This document shows, piece by piece, positions 1 through 6,654 of a stretch of DNA of 12,524 nt. Made by a program: the position numbers and the translations under genes. The stretch is from Acidobacteriota bacterium (GTDB taxonomy: Bacteria; Acidobacteriota; Terriglobia; Acidiferrales; UBA7541). Location of the stretch: positions 376 through 12,899 of the forward strand of contig PKUY01000233.1 in NCBI GenBank assembly GCA_003131705.1. Direction: 5' to 3'. The notes under the pieces are model-generated. The model did not search any database. It had not been told where the DNA came from and saw nothing but the letters and a program-made list of their open reading frames with translations. Each line of letters opens with the position of its first letter. The stretch's first letter is position 1.

Positions 1-401
1 ATCTCGAGCGCATCGGCGACCAGGCAGTAAACATTGCGCAGTCGGCGATGCGCGTTATGCGCCACCCGCAGGTGAAGCCGTATGTGGACTTGCCCCGGAT
101 GAGCGAGCTGGCCGAAGGGATGGTTCGCGATAGCCTGAACGCGCTTGTGCGCGGCGACCAGGAATTGGCCCAGTCCGTTCTGCGTCGTGACGATCAAGTC
201 GACCGGCTGCGCGACCAGCTCTTCCGCGAGTTACTCACCTACATGATGGAAAACTCGTCCGTGGTGTTTTCCGCTTTTGAATTGATCCTCGTGGCCAAGA
301 ATCTCGAGCGCATCGGCGATCACGCTACCAATATTGCCGAGGACGTCATCTATTTCGTCGCAGGCCGCGACGTGCGGCACCCCGCTCTCGACCGCCGCTG
401 A
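1..401 (+). CDS. phoU: Phosphate-specific transport system accessory protein PhoU (C-terminal part, 5' truncated)
   Basis: The reading frame is open from base 3, so the start lies outside the window. PhoU is a cytoplasmic all-helical protein that links the PstSCAB phosphate transporter to the PhoR/PhoB two-component system and damps the Pho regulon when phosphate is plentiful. Seen here: two copies of the family's metal-binding helix motif, LERIGDQAVNIA at the very start and NLERIGDHATNIAEDVIY near the C-terminus, which are the hallmarks of its two three-helix-bundle repeats. About 133 residues are present. Full-length PhoU is usually around 220, so roughly 90 N-terminal residues are missing, including most of the first bundle. 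The DNA coding the two LERIGD motifs is identical over 19 bases (1-19 and 301-319). In other bacteria the pst genes usually lie upstream of phoU; that region is not visible here. No clear terminator follows. Confidence 0.93.
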   Translation, partial: LERIGDQAVNIAQSAMRVMRHPQVKPYVDLPRMSELAEGMVRDSLNALVRGDQELAQSVLRRDDQVDRLRDQLFRELLTYMMENSSVVFSAFELILVAKNLERIGDHATNIAEDVIYFVAGRDVRHPALDRR

Positions 402-521
402 CGATTCAACGAAAAACAAGGCTGTCGTCCCAAGCAAATTGGTCGTGACGGCCGACCCTGCGGAAGTTCCCAACGTTGTTGTGGGCCTTCATTCGCCGCG
501 AGTCGTGGCATAATAATCGCC
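402..521. other. Intergenic region phoU-metF
   Basis: 120 bases with no convincing ORF. It holds a weak hairpin (CCCA/TGGG arms around 469-485) but no T-run, so a terminator for phoU is not supported. The only promoter-like element is the -10-like hexamer next to the metF start, described separately. Confidence 0.5.
509..514 (+). promoter_or_regulatory. Candidate -10 element (CATAAT) of a leaderless metF promoter
   Basis: CATAAT matches the sigma-70 -10 consensus at five of six positions and ends 7 bases before the metF ATG (522). There is no Shine-Dalgarno sequence between it and the ATG. If it is used, transcription would start at or next to the A of the ATG, giving a leaderless mRNA. No good -35 box is visible at the usual distance. 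This is inference from spacing and sequence only. Confidence 0.35.
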
Positions 522-1382
522 ATGACAAACTCTACTGCGCCCAGCCTCGCGGAAATGCTCCGCGGCTTCTCGATCGAAGTAAATCCAAAAGAAACAAAAA
601 TTATCGACGCATGTCCGGATCGCCTGGATCCTGGCACCGAGGTCTTCCTCACTTGGATACCCGGAGAAGATCCGATGAACATGGTTCCTGCGGCCGCGCA
701 GTTGCGCCGAGCAGGTCTTTTGCCGGTTCCTCACATCGGCGCCCGGCACGCGGAGAGCGCGGCCCAGCTGGCGGATTTAGCTGCGCGTCTGGCTGGTGCG
801 GGAGTCGACAGGGTACTCTGCATCGCGGGTGACCGCGAAAAACCCGCTGGACCTTATGACTCCAGCTTGAAAGTCATGGAAAGCGGTTTGCTGCAGAAGA
901 GCGGCGTCACCCGCATCGCCGTGGGCGCGTTTCCGGAAGGCAATCCAAATATTCCGGATCCGGTGCTTGCCGAGGCGCTCACCGCCAAAGTGAAGTTTGC
1001 GCGCGAAACGGGCTTGCAGCTCTCCATCGTCACGCAGTTCTGCTTCCAGACAGAGCCGATCATCGAGTGGCTTCAGGGCACCCGCCGCCAGGGCATCGAC
1101 TTTCCGGTCCGCGTCGGTTTGGCCGGCCCAGCAGGACTCATCGCTCTTACGCGCTACGCAATGAAGTGCGGCGTCGGCAACTCCATCCGAGTTCTGACGG
1201 AAAAGCCGTCCTTTGCCAAGCTCCTCATCGACAAAGGCCCCGAACCGCTCATCCGTGAACTCGCCGATGCCGTCGCTTCGGGAAATTCAGCGGGGGCACC
1301 GCTCGACATTACGGGTCTGCACTTTTTCGTCTTCGGCGGCTTCAACAAGACTGTCGACTGGATCAACGCCCAGAAGGCGTAG
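522..1382 (+). CDS. metF: Methylenetetrahydrofolate reductase, divergent MetF-like
   Basis: This 286-residue protein matches the flavin-dependent MTHFR TIM barrel (Pfam MTHFR), which reduces 5,10-methylene-THF to 5-methyl-THF for methionine synthesis and one-carbon metabolism in the cytoplasm. Family landmarks are seen in order: FSIEVNP (16-22), whose Glu19 sits where the catalytic Glu of E. coli MetF lies (SFEFFPP); the PHIGAR segment (70-75) in place of PHLTC; IAGDR (101-105), whose Asp104 corresponds to the flavin-contacting Asp; GAFPEGNPN (135-143), matching AYPEVHPE; TQFCF (171-175), with the substrate-binding Gln172; and the C-terminal LHFFVFGG (266-273), matching FHFYTLN. The length fits the single-domain bacterial enzyme (about 280-300). 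It diverges clearly from E. coli MetF between these motifs, so it may belong to a side branch of the family. The ATG lacks a Shine-Dalgarno sequence and is probably read from a leaderless message. No methionine gene is adjacent. Confidence 0.85.
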   Translation: MTNSTAPSLAEMLRGFSIEVNPKETKIIDACPDRLDPGTEVFLTWIPGEDPMNMVPAAAQLRRAGLLPVPHIGARHAESAAQLADLAARLAGAGVDRVLCIAGDREKPAGPYDSSLKVMESGLLQKSGVTRIAVGAFPEGNPNIPDPVLAEALTAKVKFARETGLQLSIVTQFCFQTEPIIEWLQGTRRQGIDFPVRVGLAGPAGLIALTRYAMKCGVGNSIRVLTEKPSFAKLLIDKGPEPLIRELADAVASGNSAGAPLDITGLHFFVFGGFNKTVDWINAQKA

Positions 1383-1597
1383 TAGCCCTCAAGCCGCGAA
1401 TCGAAATTCCAGAGGCCGCGACGACCCCGCGTGAGGGCGCCCCTCCCTTCCGGTCTCAGAAGGGTACGTCTGTTCCTTTGCTTCAAGGTTTGTTGGTTTC
1501 CAGTTCGGATTTGACGGACACGCCACGGTTTTGAATCCGCTTGTAGTTTTTCATCGTTGTAGTATCTTCGCGCGGGTCAACGGAGGGGAAAGAATCC
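1383..1597. other. Intergenic region between metF and the NTF2-like gene
   Basis: 215 bases without a supported gene. The first half holds two short GC-rich hairpins (separate entry). The second half is more AT-rich and carries promoter-like hexamers (TTGACG at 1511-1516, TAGTAT at 1560-1565) that are not properly spaced from each other, so no promoter is called. A good Shine-Dalgarno stretch (GGAGGGG, 1582-1588) precedes the next ATG. Confidence 0.5.
1433..1464 (+). terminator. Weak tandem hairpins after metF, possible terminator
   Basis: Two small hairpins sit close together: GAGGG/CCCTC with a CGC loop (1433-1445), and a perfect 6-bp stem CCCTTC/GAAGGG with an 8-base loop (1445-1464). They share one base and are therefore mutually exclusive at the edge. 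No T-run follows, only a pyrimidine-rich stretch, so intrinsic termination would be weak at best. Confidence 0.25.
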
Positions 1598-2578
1598 ATG
1601 CGAAAAAAGCTCTTGGCTGCGGGGATTGTTCTGCTGATTGTTGTCCTCGGCGCGATGGTTGCGCAGCCGAGCCGCGCCCGCACATCGAATCAAGGTCAGA
1701 GCGCGGTTCTGTCTAACTCTTGTGACCGGGCGTGCCTGTATGGCTTTCTCGATAAGTATCTCGACGGCCTGAAGGCGAAAGACCCATCACGCGTTCCGTT
1801 TGCGAAAAACATTAAGTATTCAGAGAACAATGTGGTGATGAAAGTCGGCGACGGAGTGTGGGGCACCATCACGGGCCTTGGCGACTACAACCTCAGGATG
1901 GCCGATCCGATGACCGGCGAGGTTGGATTCTACGGCCTCGTGCAGGAGACAAAATCTTCGTCGACATTCGCTCTGCGTCTGAAAGTAGCAGACGGAAAAA
2001 TCGCGGAGGCCGAAATGTTGATACGTCGTAGCGACGGCGGCGCATTCCCAAGCCAGCCGAAGCTCGTCGATAAGCCCGTTTTGAATGAAATCGTCCCACC
2101 GGATCTAAGACGCCCTCGCGAACGGATGATCGCTCTGGTGGACGGCTATTGGAGCACGCTGCAGCTTAACGACGGTGTGCTCTTCACTCAGTTCGATGAC
2201 AATTGCAATCGAATCGAGAACGGCCTTTCGACGACCCATAATCCCGATCTCATGAAGGTTATCCCCGTCGCGAACCTGGGATGCGCGGAGCAGTTCAAGC
2301 TCGGAAATTACCGCTACGACGACCGTGTCCGCGACCGGCGTTTCCCGCTGATTGACGAAGAGCGGGGCCTCGTCATGTCGGCCGCCTTCATCGACCACGC
2401 AGGCAGATTGGGAACGTTCACGCTGACCGATGGCAGGGTCATCGAATCCCCGATGAAGACGCCGAGTACACTCTGTTTGCTTGAATTGTTCAAGATCCGC
2501 GACGGCAAAATTCAGCAGATTGAGGCCGTCTTCGTTGGCATCCCGTACAACATGCAATCCCCCTGGTTCCAGTATTAG
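1598..2578 (+). CDS. Secreted protein of two NTF2-like domains, function unknown
   Basis: 326 residues. The N-terminus (MRKK, then a hydrophobic stretch 5-22) is a signal peptide or membrane anchor, so the rest is likely periplasmic or extracellular. Two related halves follow. The first (about 41-145) opens with CDRACL (Cys42, Cys46) and ends with the strand LRLKVADGKIAEAEML. The second (about 174-315) ends with LELFKIRDGKIQQIEAV. The repeated xxDGKIxxxE strand is typical of SnoaL/NTF2-like folds, so I read this as a duplicated NTF2-like protein. From memory it resembles the DUF8021-type family (CDRACL, then GDGVWGTITGLGDY), but this was not searched. Further cysteines are 203, 229 and 293. 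It has a good Shine-Dalgarno sequence (1582-1588). The PQQ dehydrogenase begins 61 bases after its stop and is probably co-transcribed, which suggests a shared extracytoplasmic role. No catalytic function can be assigned. Confidence 0.72.
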   Translation: MRKKLLAAGIVLLIVVLGAMVAQPSRARTSNQGQSAVLSNSCDRACLYGFLDKYLDGLKAKDPSRVPFAKNIKYSENNVVMKVGDGVWGTITGLGDYNLRMADPMTGEVGFYGLVQETKSSSTFALRLKVADGKIAEAEMLIRRSDGGAFPSQPKLVDKPVLNEIVPPDLRRPRERMIALVDGYWSTLQLNDGVLFTQFDDNCNRIENGLSTTHNPDLMKVIPVANLGCAEQFKLGNYRYDDRVRDRRFPLIDEERGLVMSAAFIDHAGRLGTFTLTDGRVIESPMKTPSTLCLLELFKIRDGKIQQIEAVFVGIPYNMQSPWFQY

Positions 2579-2639
2579 CCGTCAGCGGCCTGAAAATTCA
2601 AACAGAATCACAGTCGGCCGGTTGTAGGAGATATAGCGA

Positions 2640-4721
2640 ATGTCAATAAGGCTCACAGTTGTGTCCGCAGTTGTCGTAACCGCTGCAGCTTTTAGCGTCT
2701 TTGGATTTGCCTATCCCGGAAGAGGAGCGCTCGCCCGGGGGGATCAGGAAACATCTCATGCGCAGACTGCCGCCCGCGGCCAGATTGACCTCAAGCGTCT
2801 TCTCTCTGCTGACAAACATCCGGGAGATTGGCTGACCACGGGCCGCGATATAGGAAAAGGACACTATTCGCCCCTCAAGCAAATCAACAAGGACACGGTG
2901 GGCCGGCTCGGTTTCGCCTGGGACTACGACACTCACACCGACCGCGGTCTTGAAGCTACGCCGATCGTTGTGGACGGCGTGATGTACACATCGGGCTCGG
3001 CGGGGAAAGCGTATGCACTGGATGCGAAGACCGGAAAAGAGCTCTGGGGCTTCGACCCGAAAAATGATCTCCGTGTGAATCGCCAGGCTTGCTGCGACGA
3101 AGTGAATCGCGGTGTCGCGGTGTGGAAGGGTAAAGTATACGTCGCTGCATTCGACGGGCGCCTTTTCGCGCTCGACGCGGCCACGGGGGCCGTCGTGTGG
3201 CAGGCGGACACCGTCATCAACAAGAAGGTCGGTTACACGTCCACAGGCGCGCCGGAAGTTGCCGGGAAAGTTGTTGTCATCGGAAATGCCGGCGCGGAAT
3301 ACGACGCGCGCGGCTACGTGAGCGCCTACGATCTGGAAACCGGCAAGCTGGTTTGGCGTTTTTTTACCGTGCCTGGCGACCCCTCCAAGCCATACGAAAA
3401 TCCCGAACTCGAAGTAGCGGCAAGAACCTGGGATCCGAAAAGCCGCTGGGACATGGGAGGCGGCGGAACGGTCTGGGACGCCATGGCGTATGACTCGGAG
3501 CTAAATCTTTTTTATTTCGGTACTGGTAACGGAACATTTTTCGATCAATCGAGACGCAGCCCTGCGGGCGGAGATAACTTTTTCATCGCATCGATCCTCG
3601 CCGTCAACGCCGACACCGGCCGCCTTGTTTGGCACTACCAGGAAGTCCCGGGAGACCAGTGGGATTTCGACGCCGTGCAGCCGTTCATTTTGACCGACCT
3701 GAAGATCGGCGGAAAAAATCGAAAAGTCCTCATGCAAGCTTCGAAGACCGGTTTCTTTTATATTCTCGACCGCAAGACCGGTGCAGTGCTCTCCGCCGAG
3801 AAATACGTGCCCGTGACATGGGCGGACCACGTGGACTTGAAAACAGGCCGGCCCGTCGAAGCCGAGGGCGCCAGGAATTACAGAAATTCGTCGAACGGAT
3901 CGAATTTTATTTCTCCGTCGCCGATGGGCGGCCATAACTGGAACCCGATGTCCTACGATCCGCAGACCGGCCTCGTTTACATTCCCGCGATCGAGAACGC
4001 GCATGACGCGCTGTTTGCCGGCAAATCGTATCTCAGGGCGTGGGACCCGATTCACAGCAAGATTGTCTGGAATATCCCGATGTCCGACTGGTGGGATCGT
4101 CCCGGCGTGTTGTCCACCGCTGGCGGACTCGTTTTTCAAGGCACCGGGACGGGTCACTTCTGCGTGTACGACGCCGAAACTGGCGAAAAATTGAAGGATA
4201 TTGACGTGGGAACCACAATCATTGCCGCGCCCATGAGCTACATAATCGATGGCGTGCAATATGTTGCGGTCATGGCTGCGTGGGGCGGCGGCGGTTGGAG
4301 CTTCGCGCACCCCGCAAGCGCCGCGTATCAGCGTGGGAATGAGGGCCGCATCATCGCGTTCAAATTGGACGGTGGCGCGACGCCCAAGCCGGATCTCTTG
4401 CCGCCCATTCAGCCCATTCCGCAGCCACCTCCGCTCACCGCGTCAGCGGAGACCGTCAGGCAAGGCACGGCGATTTTTGCGGCGCATTGTAGCGGGTGTC
4501 ACGTGAATCAGCCCCGTACGGGCGCGCCGGACTTGCGCCGGATGAGTCCTGAATCGCACGACGCGTTTCATCAGATCGTTCTCGGTGGCGCGTTGCAGTC
4601 CGCAGGAATGCCGCCGTGGCAAGGCGTTTTGAGTCCCGAGGAAGTGGACGCTATCCATGCGTACCTCATTTCAATCTCGTGGGACGCCTACAACAAGCAG
4701 CAGGCCGCTCCGAAGAACTGA
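2640..4721 (+). CDS. PQQ-dependent quinohemoprotein alcohol dehydrogenase with C-terminal cytochrome c domain
   Basis: 693 residues. It has an N-terminal signal peptide (hydrophobic 5-24) and is therefore periplasmic. An eight-bladed PQQ propeller (about 50-590) follows, with tryptophan-docking repeats such as YALDAKTGKELW, FALDAATGAVVW and AYDLETGKLVW. Active-site landmarks: the vicinal disulfide Cys151-Cys152 (QACCDE); metal ligands Glu220 (GAEYDARGY) and Asn297 (GTGNG); and the catalytic base Asp342 in GDQWDFDAVQ. Asp344, two residues on, is the extra Asp associated with lanthanide-dependent PQQ enzymes. The C-terminal heme c domain has CSGCH (617-621) and a probable axial Met657 (AGMPPW). 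Such type II enzymes oxidise alcohols, pass electrons from PQQ to the heme and then to an external acceptor; the substrate here is unknown. AGGAG at 2626-2630 sets the ATG at 9 bases' spacing. It follows the secreted NTF2-like gene. No PQQ-synthesis genes are in the window. Confidence 0.93.
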   Translation: MSIRLTVVSAVVVTAAAFSVFGFAYPGRGALARGDQETSHAQTAARGQIDLKRLLSADKHPGDWLTTGRDIGKGHYSPLKQINKDTVGRLGFAWDYDTHTDRGLEATPIVVDGVMYTSGSAGKAYALDAKTGKELWGFDPKNDLRVNRQACCDEVNRGVAVWKGKVYVAAFDGRLFALDAATGAVVWQADTVINKKVGYTSTGAPEVAGKVVVIGNAGAEYDARGYVSAYDLETGKLVWRFFTVPGDPSKPYENPELEVAARTWDPKSRWDMGGGGTVWDAMAYDSELNLFYFGTGNGTFFDQSRRSPAGGDNFFIASILAVNADTGRLVWHYQEVPGDQWDFDAVQPFILTDLKIGGKNRKVLMQASKTGFFYILDRKTGAVLSAEKYVPVTWADHVDLKTGRPVEAEGARNYRNSSNGSNFISPSPMGGHNWNPMSYDPQTGLVYIPAIENAHDALFAGKSYLRAWDPIHSKIVWNIPMSDWWDRPGVLSTAGGLVFQGTGTGHFCVYDAETGEKLKDIDVGTTIIAAPMSYIIDGVQYVAVMAAWGGGGWSFAHPASAAYQRGNEGRIIAFKLDGGATPKPDLLPPIQPIPQPPPLTASAETVRQGTAIFAAHCSGCHVNQPRTGAPDLRRMSPESHDAFHQIVLGGALQSAGMPPWQGVLSPEEVDAIHAYLISISWDAYNKQQAAPKN

Positions 4722-4799
4722 ACATCCCGCGAGGTGATCGTGTTCTTGCCATCGCAAATGTGCGCCGATCCCGCATTTCTGGGTTAGAATTCGCTCCAG
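4722..4799. other. Intergenic region dehydrogenase-coaD
   Basis: 78 bases with no gene and no clear terminator. TTGCCA (4746-4751) resembles a -35 box but lies 33 bases from the -10-like TAGAAT, too far to pair with it. Confidence 0.45.
4785..4790 (+). promoter_or_regulatory. Candidate -10 element (TAGAAT) of a leaderless coaD promoter
   Basis: TAGAAT is a five-of-six match to the -10 consensus and ends 9 bases before the coaD ATG. No Shine-Dalgarno sequence lies between them (TCGCTCCAG). Transcription would start at or very near the ATG. No well-spaced -35 is visible. The arrangement parallels that at metF. Confidence 0.35.
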
Positions 4800-5297
4800 A
4801 TGCCTTCCGCTGCGAATAGAGCTGTTACCGCGATTTATCCAGGCTCGTTCGATCCAGTGACCAACGGTCACTTGGACCTGATCGCCCGTGGTGCCATGAT
4901 ATTCGACAGGCTGATCGTCGCCGTAGCGCGCAACCTCGAAAAAGATCCTCTGTTCGAGGTGAAAGAGCGCGTCGAAATGCTGGAGGCGGTCACCTTTGAC
5001 TGGAAAAATGTCGAGGTCGAGGTATTTGAAGGCTTGCTGATGGATTACGCGCGCGCCCGAAATGCCAGCGTCGTTATGCGCGGCATTCGCGCCGTATCCG
5101 ACTACGAGTACGAGCTGCAAATGGCCATGATGAACCGTAAGATCGAGCCGTCGATCGAAACCGTTTTCATGCTGCCCGGCGAGGCCTATAGTTATTTGAG
5201 CTCCCGGCTGGTCAAAGAACTCGCCCGGTTGGGCGGACCTATCAAGAGCCTGGTGCCGCCACTGGTTGAAGAACGCCTTCGCGCAAAAGTCAGTTAA
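4800..5297 (+). CDS. coaD: Phosphopantetheine adenylyltransferase
   Basis: CoaD transfers AMP from ATP to 4'-phosphopantetheine to make dephospho-CoA, the fourth step of coenzyme A synthesis from pantothenate, and acts as a cytoplasmic hexamer. The 165-residue length is typical (about 160). Seen in order: the N-terminal nucleotidyltransferase motif AIYPGSFDPVTNGH (11-24), with the TxGH ATP-binding His24; MRGIRAVSDYEYELQMAMMNR in the middle, the segment that binds ATP and pantetheine; and YLSSRLVKEL (132-141), the family's ISSTxVRE-type motif. All catalytic elements are present. The ATG has no Shine-Dalgarno sequence and is placed 9 bases after a -10-like hexamer, hinting at leaderless translation. 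It stands apart from its neighbours, with a structured, terminator-like gap after it. Confidence 0.96.
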   Translation: MPSAANRAVTAIYPGSFDPVTNGHLDLIARGAMIFDRLIVAVARNLEKDPLFEVKERVEMLEAVTFDWKNVEVEVFEGLLMDYARARNASVVMRGIRAVSDYEYELQMAMMNRKIEPSIETVFMLPGEAYSYLSSRLVKELARLGGPIKSLVPPLVEERLRAKVS

Positions 5298-5299
5298 TC

Positions 5300-5363
5300 A
5301 AAAAACAGGCAAACCGGTTACCCGGCCAATTTGGCCTCGGCGGATAGGGCCTCCTTGTTTTTT
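5300..5363 (+). terminator. AT-stem inverted repeat with T-run after coaD, probable terminator
   Basis: AAAAAACA (5300-5307) pairs perfectly with TGTTTTTT (5356-5363), and the pairing extends by GG/CC across one bulged T. The enclosed bases hold smaller self-complementary elements: AACCGGTT, and GGCCAA-T-TTGGCC at 5324-5336. On the + strand the structured region ends in a T-run just after the coaD stop, as expected of an intrinsic terminator. The A-run arm means the - strand looks similar. The long loop makes this less certain than a compact hairpin. Confidence 0.45.
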
Positions 5364-5383
5364 GCGTATCTCGCTTCATGAGC

Positions 5384-5389
5384 TAAAAT
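5384..5389 (+). promoter_or_regulatory. Candidate -10 element (TAAAAT) for the aminotransferase-manA-manC operon
   Basis: TAAAAT is a five-of-six -10 match. A partial -35 (TTGCGT, 5362-5367) lies 16 bases upstream. Transcription would begin around 5395-5397, inside the 5' end of the longest possible reading frame. That supports the downstream start at 5427 for the aminotransferase. The -35 overlaps the T-run of the upstream terminator-like repeat. Confidence 0.35.
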
Positions 5390-5415
5390 GAGCTCGAAAC
5401 ACGATTCCTTGCCAC

Positions 5416-5420
5416 AGGGG
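5416..5420 (+). promoter_or_regulatory. Shine-Dalgarno AGGGG that decides the aminotransferase start
   Basis: AGGGG lies 6 bases before the in-frame ATG at 5427. It is directly adjacent to the ATG at 5421, too close to serve that one. The far-upstream ATG at 5388 has no Shine-Dalgarno and overlaps a -10-like hexamer. The site therefore favours 5427. Confidence 0.5.
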
Positions 5421-5426
5421 ATGCAA

Positions 5427-6638
5427 ATGGAAACGGCAATAAGAGTAAAGGCAGAAGAGACTTTTCAGCTCGCGGATCGCGTGAATCGCATCAGTCCGTC
5501 GCCCACCATGATGGTGCTCCAGGCGGCCGAGCAACTGAAGTCCAAGGGCGTGGACGTCGCCGACTTCGGAGCCGGAGAACCGGATTTTCCGACGCCGGAA
5601 CACATCAAGCGCGCCGCGATCAAGGCGCTCGAAGAGAACCGCACGAAATATACGCCGGTGCCCGGAATTCCCGCGTTGCGCCAGGCGATCTGCGACTGGC
5701 ATAAGCGAGAGCTCGGCTCGTCCTACCAGCTGGCGGAATGCATCGTCAACGTGGGCGGCAAGCACACGATCTTCAATGCTGTCTGTTCACTGATCAACCC
5801 GGGTGACGAGGTCGTGATCCCTGCCCCGTACTGGGTCAGCTATCCCGACATCGTGAAATATGCCGGCGGCAAACCTGTTTTTGTCGCCACCACAGCCGCG
5901 GACAATTTCATCCTGCGAGCGGCGGACCTTGAAAAGGCTCTGACGCCGCGGACGCGCATGGTCATCGTCAATTCGCCCAGCAATCCCACGGGAGGCGTGA
6001 TTCCTCCCGACGAGTTCGAGAAAATTCTGGCCGTGTGCCAAAGCCACGGCGTGTGGCTGCTCTCCGACGAATGCTATTCGCACTTCACCTACGGCGACGC
6101 GAAGCCCTTTGCGGTTGCGAGCCTGCCGAACGCGAAAGCGCGATTGATTACCGTCGGATCGCTCTCGAAAACATTTGCAATGACCGGCTGGCGAGTGGGA
6201 TATGCCCTCGCTCCTCAGCCGTTAATTGCGGCAATGACGAAGCTGCAGAGCCAGTCAACCTCGAACCCCACATCGATCGCGCAATACGCGGCGCTCGCAG
6301 CCATGACCGGCCCGATGGATTCCGTACCGGTCATGCTGGCCGAATATGCTCGCCGCCGTGAACGCATCGTCGCCGGTTTGCGCGCGATTCCTGGAGTCAC
6401 CTGCACGGCTCCGCAGGGCGCGTTTTACGTGTTCCCGAATATTGCAGCACACTACAACGCGCAAGCGTCGAATGACACGGCGGTCACCAAGCTGCTCCTC
6501 GAGCGCGAACACGTCGCAGTCGTCCCCGGCGAAGCTTTCGGCGCGCCGGGCTTTCTGCGGCTGTCCTATGCCACTTCGATGGATCGCATCGATGAGGGCC
6601 TGCGTCGCATGGAACGTTTTTTTGGCCAATCGAGATGA
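5427..6638 (+). CDS. Aspartate aminotransferase, class I (type Ib-like), PLP-dependent
   Basis: About 403 residues from the preferred start. PLP fold type I enzyme moving the amino group between aspartate and 2-oxoglutarate; in some bacteria this subgroup also transaminates prephenate. Seen: the GAGEPDFPTP substrate loop near the N-terminus, YTPVPGIPALRQAI, the cofactor-binding NSPSNPTGG, SDECYSHF (Asp and Tyr contacting PLP), the Schiff-base Lys248 in SLSKTFAMTGWR, and the C-terminal FLRLSYATS, whose Arg binds the substrate carboxylate. The motif spacing and the SLSKTFAMTGWR segment fit the Ib subgroup (as in Thermus) rather than the E. coli AspC type. Longer forms starting at 5388 or 5421 are possible; 5427 is chosen for its AGGGG. 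It lies 16 bases before manA and is probably co-transcribed with it, though no metabolic link is evident. Specificity between aspartate and prephenate cannot be read from the sequence alone. Confidence 0.92.
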   Translation: METAIRVKAEETFQLADRVNRISPSPTMMVLQAAEQLKSKGVDVADFGAGEPDFPTPEHIKRAAIKALEENRTKYTPVPGIPALRQAICDWHKRELGSSYQLAECIVNVGGKHTIFNAVCSLINPGDEVVIPAPYWVSYPDIVKYAGGKPVFVATTAADNFILRAADLEKALTPRTRMVIVNSPSNPTGGVIPPDEFEKILAVCQSHGVWLLSDECYSHFTYGDAKPFAVASLPNAKARLITVGSLSKTFAMTGWRVGYALAPQPLIAAMTKLQSQSTSNPTSIAQYAALAAMTGPMDSVPVMLAEYARRRERIVAGLRAIPGVTCTAPQGAFYVFPNIAAHYNAQASNDTAVTKLLLEREHVAVVPGEAFGAPGFLRLSYATSMDRIDEGLRRMERFFGQSR

Positions 6639-6654
6639 TCGCTCGCACAGTTCG

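Noticed and set aside
1..319. A 19-base exact direct repeat (1-19 and 301-319)
   Set aside because: It encodes the same LERIGD motif in the two homologous bundles of PhoU, so it reflects protein repeat structure plus codon preference rather than a mobile or regulatory repeat.
1511..1565. Promoter made of TTGACG (1511) and TAGTAT (1560)
   Set aside because: The spacing between the boxes is 43 bases, far from 16-18, and neither has a suitable partner.
3501..4310. A 269-codon open frame on the - strand
   Set aside because: It lies wholly antisense to the well-supported PQQ dehydrogenase. Its translation is arginine/histidine-rich and low in recognisable motifs, typical of a shadow frame in GC-rich DNA.
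6346..6654. Extension of manA upstream into the aminotransferase gene
   Set aside because: The frame is open, but the translation (arginine- and serine-rich, with no ManA similarity) is out-of-frame aminotransferase DNA. ManA similarity begins right after ATG 6655.
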